From: CAZGMJ01 sp964649005
Lineage (GTDB): Bacteria; Planctomycetota; Phycisphaerae; Sedimentisphaerales; Anaerobacaceae
Direction of reading: 5' to 3'
Length of the DNA: 45,184 nucleotides
Assembly: GCA_964649005.1 (NCBI GenBank)
Contig: CAZYMD010000007.1
Coordinates: 1 to 45,184 of the forward strand
Shown here one piece after another: positions 8,092 through 15,746 of the stretch (positions are counted from its first letter, which is position 1; every line of letters starts with the position of its first letter). The notes below the pieces were generated by a model. It was not told where the DNA came from. It saw only the letters and a program-made list of their open reading frames with translations, and searched no databases. Made by a program: the position numbers and the translations under genes.

Positions 8092-10164
8092 ATGGCAAAT
8101 TCAAATCATTCCAAAATCAGCGTTCTCCTGACATGTCTGGTTCTCCTGTTTTGCATCTCACCTGCCATAGCTCAGAACCAGAATCCAGGTGCAAGAGCCA
8201 AACCCGGCGATATTCTAAAAATTGCCCCGGCCGAGAGTGTATTAGTGGTGGAAATCGACAGCTTCGAATACACTTTGAGCACGCTGGACCGATTTCTTAC
8301 AGGCATTTCACCGTTGCCTATGGGAGTGCAAATGCGGGTTCGCACTCAGTTCGCACAGATCCTCGGAAATCCCGAACTGGCGGGCATCGACATGAATGGC
8401 ACGTTCGGGGTATTTGTTTTCGCACCTCCCGAGCCGCAGACACCTGGTCAACCAAGGCAGATATCGCCTGAAACTTCGGGGCTTGTGGCCTTGCTGGTTC
8501 CAGTAACGGAATACGACCAGTTTGTTACATCCAATCCCAATTGCAGTGGGCCTGACGCTCAGGATTTTTCTCGAATAAAAGTTGGAACGGATTCAATGCT
8601 GATCAAACAAGCAGGCGCCTATGCAATGGTGACTCCGGATGTTTTCTCTGAAAAAGCGATTGCAATAGCCAATGCAGTTGCAGCCACAGCATCCAATCCG
8701 CCTATTGGGGACATGGAAATCTTTGCTCCCAAAGTAGCGTCAAAACCTATCAGGCTTTTCGTTGACACCAGAAAAAGCACATCCGGACTATCACCACAAA
8801 TTCAGCAGATGCAACAACAAGCAAATGGTATGGCAAATCAGCAGGGCCAGTCTTTAGGCCCTAACATGATGAATCTCGAATCTTTAACAAAAGCCGCCAA
8901 GGATATAGAATTCGTTACAATTGGCCTCAATCCCACAGCAAGCGCATTGAATGCTTCGGTCGAAATAGCAGCTATTCCTAATAGGCCAATGGAAGCTATG
9001 TTTACACCTGATTCACAGGAACTGGCAGTAAAAATGGCAAAGCTTCAGGCAAAGCCACCAAGCCAGATGGGACCCGCCTTGTCACCTATAGTGGCGCTGT
9101 TGCCCGATGCAACCAACGCCAACTTCGTGGGCACGTTCAGTATACTGGACATAATCAAATTAGTAGCGACGATGTTACCAATCAAGCTACCCCCAATCGA
9201 AGCAGAGATAACAAGCAATGCCAGTTACGCAATTTCAGCCAGCGATGGAACCATGCAGATTGATATTGCACTTCCCAAAGAGCACGTGCAAGAAGTTGTA
9301 GTCGCGGCGATGTCCATGCAGCAGGCAGCTATTGCAAACCTGCAATCCGCTCAGCCGCAACAGGCGCCGACTCCACAACGAACCGAACCAATTGTCCCGG
9401 CCCCGGTGACTCCTGAACCTCTTGATAGCAGCAGCATTACCGCAGGGCCGATTACAGGTGAGGTAGGCGTCAAAGTGGCCGGTGCACGTCTTGTCAGATA
9501 CTCAGACATTAAACGCAGAGTGCTTCCCCTCGGCAGAACCGATGGATACACGCTTTCGCTGATCGCCGAACTGCCTGAGCCGGTTCTGCAGATATCGGGC
9601 GGCAGTTTGGAGAAAGCCCAAACAAATACCGGCAAGAGCTTGTTGCCTGAACATTCGTGGCAGTGCAGAATCAAGCTCGTTAGACTGTCAACAGACCGCA
9701 GGACTGCTGTGTTCGATGTTGAACTTGCACTTCCTGATTATAACGTCAAGGTTATCGAAGAACTAAGCGGCAACCTAGAATACGTCATCGCAGGAGCCGA
9801 CAAGGAGCTGGACCTCGGTGTTATGCCTATGAAGTCTGGAGCCAGAGGCCAGGCTTTGAATGCAGTCATAAGCGCGATCAAAGAAGATCCCTACGGCAAC
9901 AATCCCACAATCCTGAGCCTTGCGCTCGATATGCCAGCGGAGGACCTGAAATCGGCGAGCTTTTTCGCTACTGCTAATACCGAATTACCAGTAAGCAGTG
10001 CGGGTCACACGTCCGTTGCCGACAGGACGACTTTCAAGTTCGCAGTTAAGGATCAGATACCTCAACAGGCACGAATTGTTCTGACTATACACGACAATTT
10101 CCAGCGAGGCGTGATGCCGTTCAGGATAACTCGCATCTCGCTGACCGGCGAGCCCGCAGAGTAG
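8092..10164 (+). CDS. Large exported protein of unknown function
   Basis: 690 residues; no family recognised. A typical Sec signal peptide (basic N-terminus, hydrophobic core ~9-24, cleavage after AIA before Q28) makes it exported. The mature part begins with an alpha/beta region (~35-150) with 'VLVVEIDSFEYTL' and 'FGVFVFAP' strands, resembling in outline the DUF3352-type export proteins common in Planctomycetota (a guess from pattern only). A Gln/Ala/Pro-rich linker (~410-440) separates it from a second beta-rich domain (~450-690). AGAGGG 8 nt before the ATG is the ribosome-binding site. The gene stands alone between a divergent TPR gene and a convergent FHA gene. Two Met/Gln-rich stretches (~235-255 and ~400-420) look like flexible linkers. 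Confidence 0.75.
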   Translation: MANSNHSKISVLLTCLVLLFCISPAIAQNQNPGARAKPGDILKIAPAESVLVVEIDSFEYTLSTLDRFLTGISPLPMGVQMRVRTQFAQILGNPELAGIDMNGTFGVFVFAPPEPQTPGQPRQISPETSGLVALLVPVTEYDQFVTSNPNCSGPDAQDFSRIKVGTDSMLIKQAGAYAMVTPDVFSEKAIAIANAVAATASNPPIGDMEIFAPKVASKPIRLFVDTRKSTSGLSPQIQQMQQQANGMANQQGQSLGPNMMNLESLTKAAKDIEFVTIGLNPTASALNASVEIAAIPNRPMEAMFTPDSQELAVKMAKLQAKPPSQMGPALSPIVALLPDATNANFVGTFSILDIIKLVATMLPIKLPPIEAEITSNASYAISASDGTMQIDIALPKEHVQEVVVAAMSMQQAAIANLQSAQPQQAPTPQRTEPIVPAPVTPEPLDSSSITAGPITGEVGVKVAGARLVRYSDIKRRVLPLGRTDGYTLSLIAELPEPVLQISGGSLEKAQTNTGKSLLPEHSWQCRIKLVRLSTDRRTAVFDVELALPDYNVKVIEELSGNLEYVIAGADKELDLGVMPMKSGARGQALNAVISAIKEDPYGNNPTILSLALDMPAEDLKSASFFATANTELPVSSAGHTSVADRTTFKFAVKDQIPQQARIVLTIHDNFQRGVMPFRITRISLTGEPAE

Positions 10165-10285
10165 ACGAACATGCTGTCTCAGAAAGCGGGAAGGTGTACG
10201 GTGGAAACACAGCCCTAATTCTGGAAAGTCACAGAGTATTCCACTTTCGATAGAAAGAGCCTCGGCATGAAAGCTCCTGCGCAGA

Positions 10286-11146
10286 TCAGAAGTTCTCTAT
10301 GATGACCGCTGAGTGGATAGCCAGCAACATCAGGTAGTCCAGATCGCTCAACGTGTATCGAACATCGTCAGAGGTGTTATCAAGATAAAGCACGCCGAAG
10401 CAGCCTGTCATATCGGTCACAGGTGCGACAATCGCAGACGATATAGGCACGTTGGTCATTCGGCCTCGCACCTGCGGCAACAATAGAAATACCCTCTCTT
10501 CGACTGCCTGCTTTATCTTGTCGGACAGTTCTATATCTTCCACTTTAACCGAATCGTCGTGCCGGGTTTTGCCTGCATGGCACGTCATTGGGCCGGTCGG
10601 ATCTATTCTCAATGCCCCCCATACCCGATGCGCGTTCAACTGGGTCAGCAGAATATTGAGCAGGGTCTCTAATATTTCATCGGTTGTATTACTCTTGCAG
10701 ATAGCCTCTGTCGCCCGCAGATAGTCCCTGGCTCTTCTCGCAGGCAATATAATATCAGGCGCGTGGTCTATGCCAGGTTTTCTGATAATCGTCTGAGGCG
10801 CCGATGGCGCCGAGACAAGCGTATCTTCGAGATTGATAGGCTCATCGCCTTCAGCTTCTGATAGCAGATCGATTTCAATCGTGAAAGCCCCAATGCGCAG
10901 AGAATCACCATTCTCCACTTGTGCCTGGTGAATTATCTTATTATTCAGATATGTCTTGTTTGCCGAGTCGAGATCTTCGAGTGTCCATTGGCCATCATCG
11001 CCTGCGAACAGCACTGCATGCTGTCTCGACACCGCACGATCGGGCAGAACAACCTGGTTGTCGGTGCTCCTGCCAATACGGACAGGTCCTTTTGAAAAAT
11101 TCAGCTCAGTTACGGTATGACCGGTTTTTTTCACGACTAAACGCAT
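10286..11146 (-). CDS. FHA-GAF domain protein
   Basis: 286 residues. An N-terminal forkhead-associated domain (~15-90) has the expected GRS (25-27), SRQH (40-43) and N63 residues that bind phosphothreonine. A GAF domain (~130-285) has a 'FGVLYLDN' strand typical of GAF modules in adenylate cyclases and sigma54 activators. There is no output domain, so it probably acts as an adaptor that reads a Ser/Thr kinase signal and a small ligand. No signal peptide; cytoplasmic. It is divergent from ccmE across a 194-nt shared upstream region, which may co-regulate both, and convergent with the secreted protein before it. No kinase gene is in the window. Confidence 0.85.
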   Translation of the reverse strand: MRLVVKKTGHTVTELNFSKGPVRIGRSTDNQVVLPDRAVSRQHAVLFAGDDGQWTLEDLDSANKTYLNNKIIHQAQVENGDSLRIGAFTIEIDLLSEAEGDEPINLEDTLVSAPSAPQTIIRKPGIDHAPDIILPARRARDYLRATEAICKSNTTDEILETLLNILLTQLNAHRVWGALRIDPTGPMTCHAGKTRHDDSVKVEDIELSDKIKQAVEERVFLLLPQVRGRMTNVPISSAIVAPVTDMTGCFGVLYLDNTSDDVRYTLSDLDYLMLLAIHSAVIIENF

Positions 11147-11340
11147 AATTCAGACCTCTCATCTGGTTCAGCCAATATGTGTCGTATTGTCTGCAATAGA
11201 CGTTATCCTGTCAAGCGGGACTTCCTAATTGTTCTACGACGAAAGCCCGGCAATTGTTTCACAAGAGTTGTGCTGTTGCATTAATCGCGGCTTTTACGTA
11301 CAGTGTCGGGCGATAATCAGCTTATTTCACAGGAAAAAAC

Positions 11341-11793
11341 ATGGATAGAACTCGATTGCTGAAGACTGTAATCCCTATCGTCGTTATTGGGGGAGCCTTG
11401 GGATACTTGCTGTTTCAGAGCCTTCAGTCTTCTTATGCATACTATTACTCTGTGGACGAATTCATCGAAAGTCCCCAGGGCAGCGCTCTGCAAAAGAGCG
11501 ATAGCCAATCGGCGCCGACCGGGCAATCCTCCACAGTTCGCCTGGCTGGTATGGTCAAAAAAGGCTCCATTGCAAAAATCGCCGATTTGCACGTCGATTT
11601 TCAGTTGGCGGGCAACGCACATACGATCCCTGTGACATTTCGTGGCGTTCTGCCCAAGAACTTCGAAGAAGACAAAGAAGTTGTCATAGAAGGCAAGCTC
11701 TCAAATGATGGCGTCTTCAAAGCCGGCAAGATAATGACAAGATGTGAATCGAAATACAAAGTGAAGCTGGATGATAAGGTCAGTCAGAAATAG
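11341..11793 (+). CDS. ccmE: Cytochrome c maturation haem chaperone CcmE (Cys-type)
   Basis: CcmE takes haem from CcmCD on the outer face of the membrane and passes it to the ligase. The 150-residue protein has one N-terminal membrane anchor (~9-25) and the OB-fold core with 'VRLAGMVKKGS', 'IPVTFRGVLPKNFEEDKEVV' and 'GVFKAGKIM'. The haem-binding site reads RCESKY: Cys135 and Tyr139 give the CXXXY form known from Desulfovibrio and archaea, rather than HXXXY of E. coli. The first gene of a tight ccmE-A-B-C-D cluster; the next start lies 40 nt downstream. The linker between anchor and core (~45-62) is Ser/Gln-rich. Confidence 0.92.
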   Translation: MDRTRLLKTVIPIVVIGGALGYLLFQSLQSSYAYYYSVDEFIESPQGSALQKSDSQSAPTGQSSTVRLAGMVKKGSIAKIADLHVDFQLAGNAHTIPVTFRGVLPKNFEEDKEVVIEGKLSNDGVFKAGKIMTRCESKYKVKLDDKVSQK

Positions 11794-11833
11794 CATTATC
11801 TCTTCGAGGTGTGAAAACCGCTCTGGAGCCGAC

Positions 11834-12577
11834 ATGGCTGACGAATCGCAAAAATCTTCCAAGCAACCATTTGCTCTCGACTTCGTGGGAATATGCAAAT
11901 CGTTTGGCAGTCACTTGGTGCTAAACGATATCAACATCTCTCTTGAAGCGGGCCAGTCACTCTGCGTCTATGGCCCAAACGCTGTTGGCAAAACTACGCT
12001 TCTGCAAATCGCGGCGGGCCTTGTTCGCGCCAACGCAGGGAAGGTCACGATCTCAGGTCTGGACCTGCACGAGCAACCACAAAAGGCCAGTACATTAATT
12101 GGCTATATTTCTCACAAGCCGATGGTATATCCCCAACTGACCGTTCTCGAAAACCTTCGATTTTTCGCTGATCTGTATGGTGTTGCAGAGGCCCAACAGC
12201 GTATCGAGCAGCTTATGATACAGTCAGGCCTGGATGGCTATCGCTACGATCGTGCAAGCGTCCTTTCGCGAGGGATGCTACAGCGACTCGCCATTGCACG
12301 CGCGATGGTGCACCAACCCTCGGTCCTGCTGGCTGATGAACCATTCACAGGGCTCGACGCCGATGCGAGCAGGTATCTCATAGGCGTGTTCAATGATTTC
12401 ACAGATCGAGGCAGGTCGATATTGATGACAACGCACAATGTAGGTTTGTCTCTGCAATGCTGTCGGAGCGTGGCTGTTTTAGAGGCTGGTAGCTTCATCT
12501 TCAACAGCGAAACGTCGCAGGTAGACACAGCAGCTTTTACAACGGATTATCTTGCTTTTGCGAGGAGCGCCAATTGA
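11834..12577 (+). CDS. ccmA: Haem exporter ATP-binding protein CcmA
   Basis: ABC ATPase that drives release of holo-CcmE from the CcmCD complex. In 247 residues it shows Walker A GPNAVGKT (47-54), the CcmA-like 'ENLRFFADLYG' region, signature LSRGMLQR (144-151), Walker B VLLADEP (164-170) and the switch His201. Start ATG 11834 has GGAG 5 nt upstream. A longer in-frame reading from 11771 would overlap ccmE by 23 nt and adds a non-homologous tail, so it is rejected. The stop TGA overlaps the TTG start of ccmB, indicating translational coupling. The ATPase class is certain; the CcmA assignment rests mainly on the neighbours. Confidence 0.92.
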   Translation: MADESQKSSKQPFALDFVGICKSFGSHLVLNDINISLEAGQSLCVYGPNAVGKTTLLQIAAGLVRANAGKVTISGLDLHEQPQKASTLIGYISHKPMVYPQLTVLENLRFFADLYGVAEAQQRIEQLMIQSGLDGYRYDRASVLSRGMLQRLAIARAMVHQPSVLLADEPFTGLDADASRYLIGVFNDFTDRGRSILMTTHNVGLSLQCCRSVAVLEAGSFIFNSETSQVDTAAFTTDYLAFARSAN

Positions 12578-13284
12578 GCGGATTCGCAGGCACAATTCGA
12601 GCTATTTTCCTAAAGGACCTGCTCAGCGAGATCAGGACGAAACAACTGCTGCCTACAATGATTATGCTTGGTCTGCTCATCGGGTGGATCTTCCGCATAG
12701 CTTCTGAGTCGGCGCCATATCCCGCCGTATTGGCTTGTGCTGTTCTACTCGTCTCGCTGTTGTTCTCGGCTATTCTTGCCTGCGAGAAGAGCTTTGCCCT
12801 CGAACAACATAACGACTGCATGTGCTCTCTGCTGCTCTGCCCTGCCGATCCGGGCACAATCTATCTGGCGAAACTGCTGGTCAATATTGTCTGGCTTTGC
12901 CTTTTCGAGCTTGTGACTGTGCCTGTAGTCTTTGTGCTTTTCAAGGCAGCCCCCACCGGCGCGTGGGTGCAGCTGGTTGCAGTCCTGCTGCTCTGCAATA
13001 TTGGCGTATGCAGCCTGGGCACCCTGTTGGGAGCGGTCGTTCAGCAAACACAAGGCTCAGGCTCACTTTTAAGCGTGCTTGCGATGGCGGCGCTTTGCCC
13101 CATGATGCTGCCTGCTACGTCCGCCCTGCTGTATTTGTTGAATACAGGCACTCAGCAGACAGACAATCTCGGTCTGCTTGGCATGGTTGGCGGTTTCGGC
13201 TCGGCCCTTGGGTATATGATTGCTTTCGACGCGATCTTTGTTACCCTCTGTTGGCTTTTATTTGGTTTTGTGGTTCGCGAATAG
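12574..13284 (+). CDS. ccmB: Haem exporter membrane protein CcmB
   Basis: 236 residues with six hydrophobic segments, matching CcmB, the permease partner of CcmA. The family-typical N-terminus 'IFLKDLLSEIRTKQ' and 'ALEQHNDCMCSLLLCPADP' (normally FxxEExxGtLexLlltP) are present. Initiation is from TTG at 12574, overlapping the ccmA stop by 4 nt, with a strong GAGGAG 6 nt upstream. The length is slightly above the ~220 residues usual in proteobacteria. Next comes ccmC after 8 nt. Confidence 0.9.
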   Translation: MSGFAGTIRAIFLKDLLSEIRTKQLLPTMIMLGLLIGWIFRIASESAPYPAVLACAVLLVSLLFSAILACEKSFALEQHNDCMCSLLLCPADPGTIYLAKLLVNIVWLCLFELVTVPVVFVLFKAAPTGAWVQLVAVLLLCNIGVCSLGTLLGAVVQQTQGSGSLLSVLAMAALCPMMLPATSALLYLLNTGTQQTDNLGLLGMVGGFGSALGYMIAFDAIFVTLCWLLFGFVVRE

Positions 13285-13292
13285 GAACAGCG

Positions 13293-13928
13293 ATGCGTTT
13301 TGTGCTTGTGGCTTCCAGCTTGTGTCTTATTTTAGTTTCGACTGTGTTGACGCTGAGCGTCGCTGTGTCGGACGATCTGGTGTACAACATCGTCTACATC
13401 CACGTGCCGGCGTCGATCTCGGCCCTTGTGTGCTTTACAGTGCTGCTGGTTTGCTCGATAAAATGCCTCATGGCGTTCAAGCCTGACTGGGACCGTGTGG
13501 CAGCAGCTTCGGCTGAGGTGGGCCTAATGATGGCGTTAGTGCTAAACGTCACAGGCTCGATCTGGGCGCACGCCGCATGGGGTGTCTGGTGGACTCTAAG
13601 CCTCAGGCTGGTGACCTCGGCTATGCTCCTGTTCTTATATGCAGCGTACCTGATATTGCGAACCAGCTTCGAGGACCCGATCAAGAGAGCGAGAATATCG
13701 GCCGTGTTTGGCATCATCGCATTTGTCGATGTGCCTCTGGTTTATATCAGCGCCCGCTTCGTTAATGACATGCATCGCCCCGACGTCAGCTTCGATAGCC
13801 GTTGGCAAGCGGCGGCTTTCGGTCTGGCTATTCTCGGGACATTGCTCTTTACAACCGCACTGATCTGGATAAGAACGGAAATACTCCGAGTAAGGGCCTC
13901 GATCGATGCGAGCACTCAAATACGTTGA
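13293..13928 (+). CDS. ccmC: Haem transporter/handling protein CcmC (divergent WWD motif)
   Basis: 211 residues with about six membrane helices. CcmC binds haem and loads it on CcmE. The first axial His37 (YIHVPA) and a second His161 after 'VPLVYISARFVNDM' are at the places expected for the short CcmC subfamily. The external tryptophan-rich motif reads WGVWWTLSLRL (96-106): the first half fits WGTWWVWDARL but the conserved Trp-Asp is Leu-Ser. The start ATG 13293 has AGGAA upstream. A long in-frame extension from 12822 only overlaps ccmB and is rejected. CcmC is preferred over CcmF by length and position after ccmB. Confidence 0.85.
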   Translation: MRFVLVASSLCLILVSTVLTLSVAVSDDLVYNIVYIHVPASISALVCFTVLLVCSIKCLMAFKPDWDRVAAASAEVGLMMALVLNVTGSIWAHAAWGVWWTLSLRLVTSAMLLFLYAAYLILRTSFEDPIKRARISAVFGIIAFVDVPLVYISARFVNDMHRPDVSFDSRWQAAAFGLAILGTLLFTTALIWIRTEILRVRASIDASTQIR

Positions 13929-13957
13929 GAAATTTTTTTGACGGGATATAACAGACT

Positions 13958-14074
13958 ATGCGTGACTTGTGTATTGCATTCGGCGCTGCGTGGACAATCT
14001 ACTTTTCATACTTGATGTTTCTTCACGTGCAAATCCGTGATATCAAGAAGCGTCTGGCCGCACGAGAAAAGTAA
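13958..14074 (+). CDS. ccmD: CcmD-like small membrane protein (38 aa)
   Basis: A 38-codon frame directly after ccmC encodes one hydrophobic helix (AAWTIYFSYLMFLH) followed by a basic tail (IRDIKKRLAARE), the exact plan of CcmD: a one-helix protein that holds CcmE to the CcmABC complex. The gap to ccmC is 29 nt, with ACGGGA about 12 nt before the ATG as a weak ribosome-binding site. The stop lies 7 nt from the stop of the convergent metallo-hydrolase gene. Sequence identity across CcmD proteins is always low, so position and topology carry the call. Confidence 0.75.
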   Translation: MRDLCIAFGAAWTIYFSYLMFLHVQIRDIKKRLAAREK

Positions 14075-14081
14075 GACATCG

Positions 14082-14954
14082 CTATTTCAGCTCGGCGACC
14101 TTTAGCACATAGCCCGCACCGACGGGTAGGTATTTGTCTTTGTAGTGCTGCTTGAATAGTGTCCTGGCCTTATCCCCTGTGCAGTGCGTTGGTGCGGCGT
14201 ATCGAACGCCCAATTCTTCAAAAGCCTCAACAACTTGCTCGATCTTTTCCTCTGAGTCGCCTTTCAGATGAAACCCGCCCATTGCGAGCAGGATTTCCTC
14301 GTTGGTCATTTCCTTGACAGCTTGAACGATCTTGACGATCCCTGGGTGTGCGCAGCCCGTCAATACGATCTGGCCCTTGTCTGAACGAATAGCGAGCGAT
14401 TGCTCTATGATCTGATCGCCCATCTGCCCCGTAAGGTAAATATTGGGGCAAACCTCTTTCGCTTTATCAACCTCCACAAGCGTAGCGCCGCTATTGCGAA
14501 CCTTATCCTTGAATTCATCGGGAAATGAGATGGGCGCATAGACCGCAACACTATGGTTTTTAGCGAGAAAGGCATCGAGCCCGCCTGTATGGTCCCAATG
14601 GTTGTGAGATATAATCACTGTATCGATTGCAGTCAGGTCGATTTTCAGTTTAGCCATATTCCTGATAAGCGCATCGTTGCCGCCCGTATCGAAAAGAATG
14701 GTCTTTTGCGCCCCAGCAATCACAGCCCCAAAGCCCCACTCAGTCTCAAGGCCCTCCTTATAGGGATTATTGTCGTAAACAACGGTTATTTTCACATTCT
14801 CAAGACCTTTTTGATGCATTTTTATAACTCCATCATCATTCATTGGGCCATCAGAACCATCCGCCGCCGCCCACAAAACACAGGCAACGCCCATCACCAA
14901 TCCAACGATGGCACATAACAGCGAATCAACTTGTCTTCTGCTCCGACTTTTCAT
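14082..14954 (-). CDS. Exported metallo-beta-lactamase-fold hydrolase (COG1237-like)
   Basis: 290 residues from the ATG at 14954. Its N-terminus (KSRSRR then ~18 hydrophobic residues) is a signal peptide or anchor; a TTG eight codons earlier is possible but adds nothing. The metal site is complete: HNHWDH (His117, His119, Asp121, His122), a downstream GCAHPG His, and APTHC near the C-terminus. The 'GGFHLKG' and 'TGCAHPGIV' blocks resemble the family containing the archaeal RFA-P synthase-associated MBL proteins (COG1237). A signal peptide is unusual for that family, so the substrate is probably extracytoplasmic and unknown. Convergent with and nearly touching ccmD. Confidence 0.85.
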   Translation of the reverse strand: MKSRSRRQVDSLLCAIVGLVMGVACVLWAAADGSDGPMNDDGVIKMHQKGLENVKITVVYDNNPYKEGLETEWGFGAVIAGAQKTILFDTGGNDALIRNMAKLKIDLTAIDTVIISHNHWDHTGGLDAFLAKNHSVAVYAPISFPDEFKDKVRNSGATLVEVDKAKEVCPNIYLTGQMGDQIIEQSLAIRSDKGQIVLTGCAHPGIVKIVQAVKEMTNEEILLAMGGFHLKGDSEEKIEQVVEAFEELGVRYAAPTHCTGDKARTLFKQHYKDKYLPVGAGYVLKVAELK

Positions 14955-15566
14955 ATTCAATATTGTAGGCTTACGCAATCAAGTGTAAAGTAATTCTATA
15001 TCCTTCAATCGTGTTTATACTGACTTTCCTGATTCTATTGTATCTCACTACTGATGGATTCAATAATCGCACCACCCTGACGTGACTGTTATTTCATCAC
15101 TTTTTTTCATACACCCCCCAGCCGAAGCCATATTCAGGGCAGAGCCAGATGCGTGCATTCTATTGTAATGCCTCAGTCGGAATTGGGGGCTTTTCATAAA
15201 TCGCGTTTAGCTGTTACATTGAAAGCTGACAGATGTAAGAAGTTGTCCATAAAGAAGTCAGCAAAACACTATACTTTCAAAGAGTAAGGTCAAAATTGTC
15301 AGGCTCCACTTGCTCGAGCACAAACCTGTTTCTGATGTCTGTGACAAGTACGGTCTTGCGCCCACCATGCACGCATACTGAACAATTTCCCTTTGGCCCT
15401 TCGCAAGAAGATGAGGGCCAAGGGAAAACGTCCCTTCGAATGGATGGCAGTAGCTTAACACAAAAATCATCGTTGTCCAATTCCGGCTTAACCAAGACAT
15501 TCAATTGTGTGGTGTAAAAGCAAGTGCTTTAGGGGCTTTAGGATGGTTTTTTTAGGGCGGTGCGGC
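14955..15566. other. Non-coding stretch, possibly with one small ORF
   Basis: About 610 bases with no convincing gene except the doubtful 75-codon minus-strand frame listed separately. A T7 run at 15102-15108 follows only a weak GTGA/TCAC hairpin. The stretch ends at the strong promoter at 15567. Confidence 0.6.
15277..15504 (-). CDS. Possible small Cys-containing protein, 75 aa (doubtful)
   Basis: No family recognised. The frame reads without low-complexity or stop-like drift and ends '...VLEQVEPDNFDLTL'. It contains a CEGPKGNCSVCVHGG cluster (three Cys and one His within 15 residues) that could bind a metal. The start would be a TTG with no visible ribosome-binding site, and the frame is open about eight codons further upstream, so it may be a gene remnant. 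Other frames here give equally long products, which lowers confidence. Confidence 0.3.
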   Translation of the reverse strand: MNVLVKPELDNDDFCVKLLPSIRRDVFPWPSSSCEGPKGNCSVCVHGGRKTVLVTDIRNRFVLEQVEPDNFDLTL

Positions 15567-15595
15567 TTGACATGGTGGGGGATTTGGGGTATAAT
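15567..15595 (+). promoter_or_regulatory. Perfect-consensus sigma70 promoter
   Basis: TTGACA (15567-15572), 17-nt spacer, TATAAT (15590-15595): an exact match to the housekeeping consensus. Transcription should start near 15602, leaving a ~145-nt leader before the ATG at 15747. Confidence 0.8.
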
Positions 15596-15601
15596 ATATG
15601 G

Positions 15602-15746
15602 TTCCATGGAAGGTCGGAATTAAGGAGGAGATCTCTCTCCTTTTTACATAGGATAGCTGATCGGGAATGCTCTTAACAAGAGTTTTGCACAAGGTCAGCT
15701 CTTAAGGTGGAATTGCGCAGCAGTTCCGCAAGCCGGGAGATATCGC
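15602..15746 (+). promoter_or_regulatory. Structured 5' leader with terminator-like hairpin
   Basis: Three hairpins fill the leader. H1 (15622-15642) pairs AAGGAG with CTCCTT around AGATCTC-rich sequence and is followed by TTTTT, like an intrinsic terminator; it also hides a perfect AAGGAGG that has no start codon. H2 pairs AGCTGATC (15655-15662) with GGTCAGCT (15693-15700) and holds an inner CTCTT-AAC-AAGAG hairpin. H3 pairs GGAATTGC (15709-15716) with GCAGTTCC (15720-15727) around GCA. GGGAGA (15735-15740) is the ribosome-binding site. No known riboswitch class was recognised. Confidence 0.5.

Noticed and set aside
11771..11833. Longer ccmA start at 11771
   Set aside because: Adds 21 unconserved residues and overlaps ccmE; ATG 11834 has GGAG 5 nt upstream.
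12822..13292. Upstream extension of ccmC
   Set aside because: It lies inside ccmB in another frame; a good ATG with ribosome-binding site at 13293 starts a normal-length CcmC.
15602..15746. Cobalamin-type riboswitch
   Set aside because: GGTG...CCGCAAGCC looks superficially like part of the cobalamin core, but the GCCACUG block and the closing segment are missing and the leader is too short.
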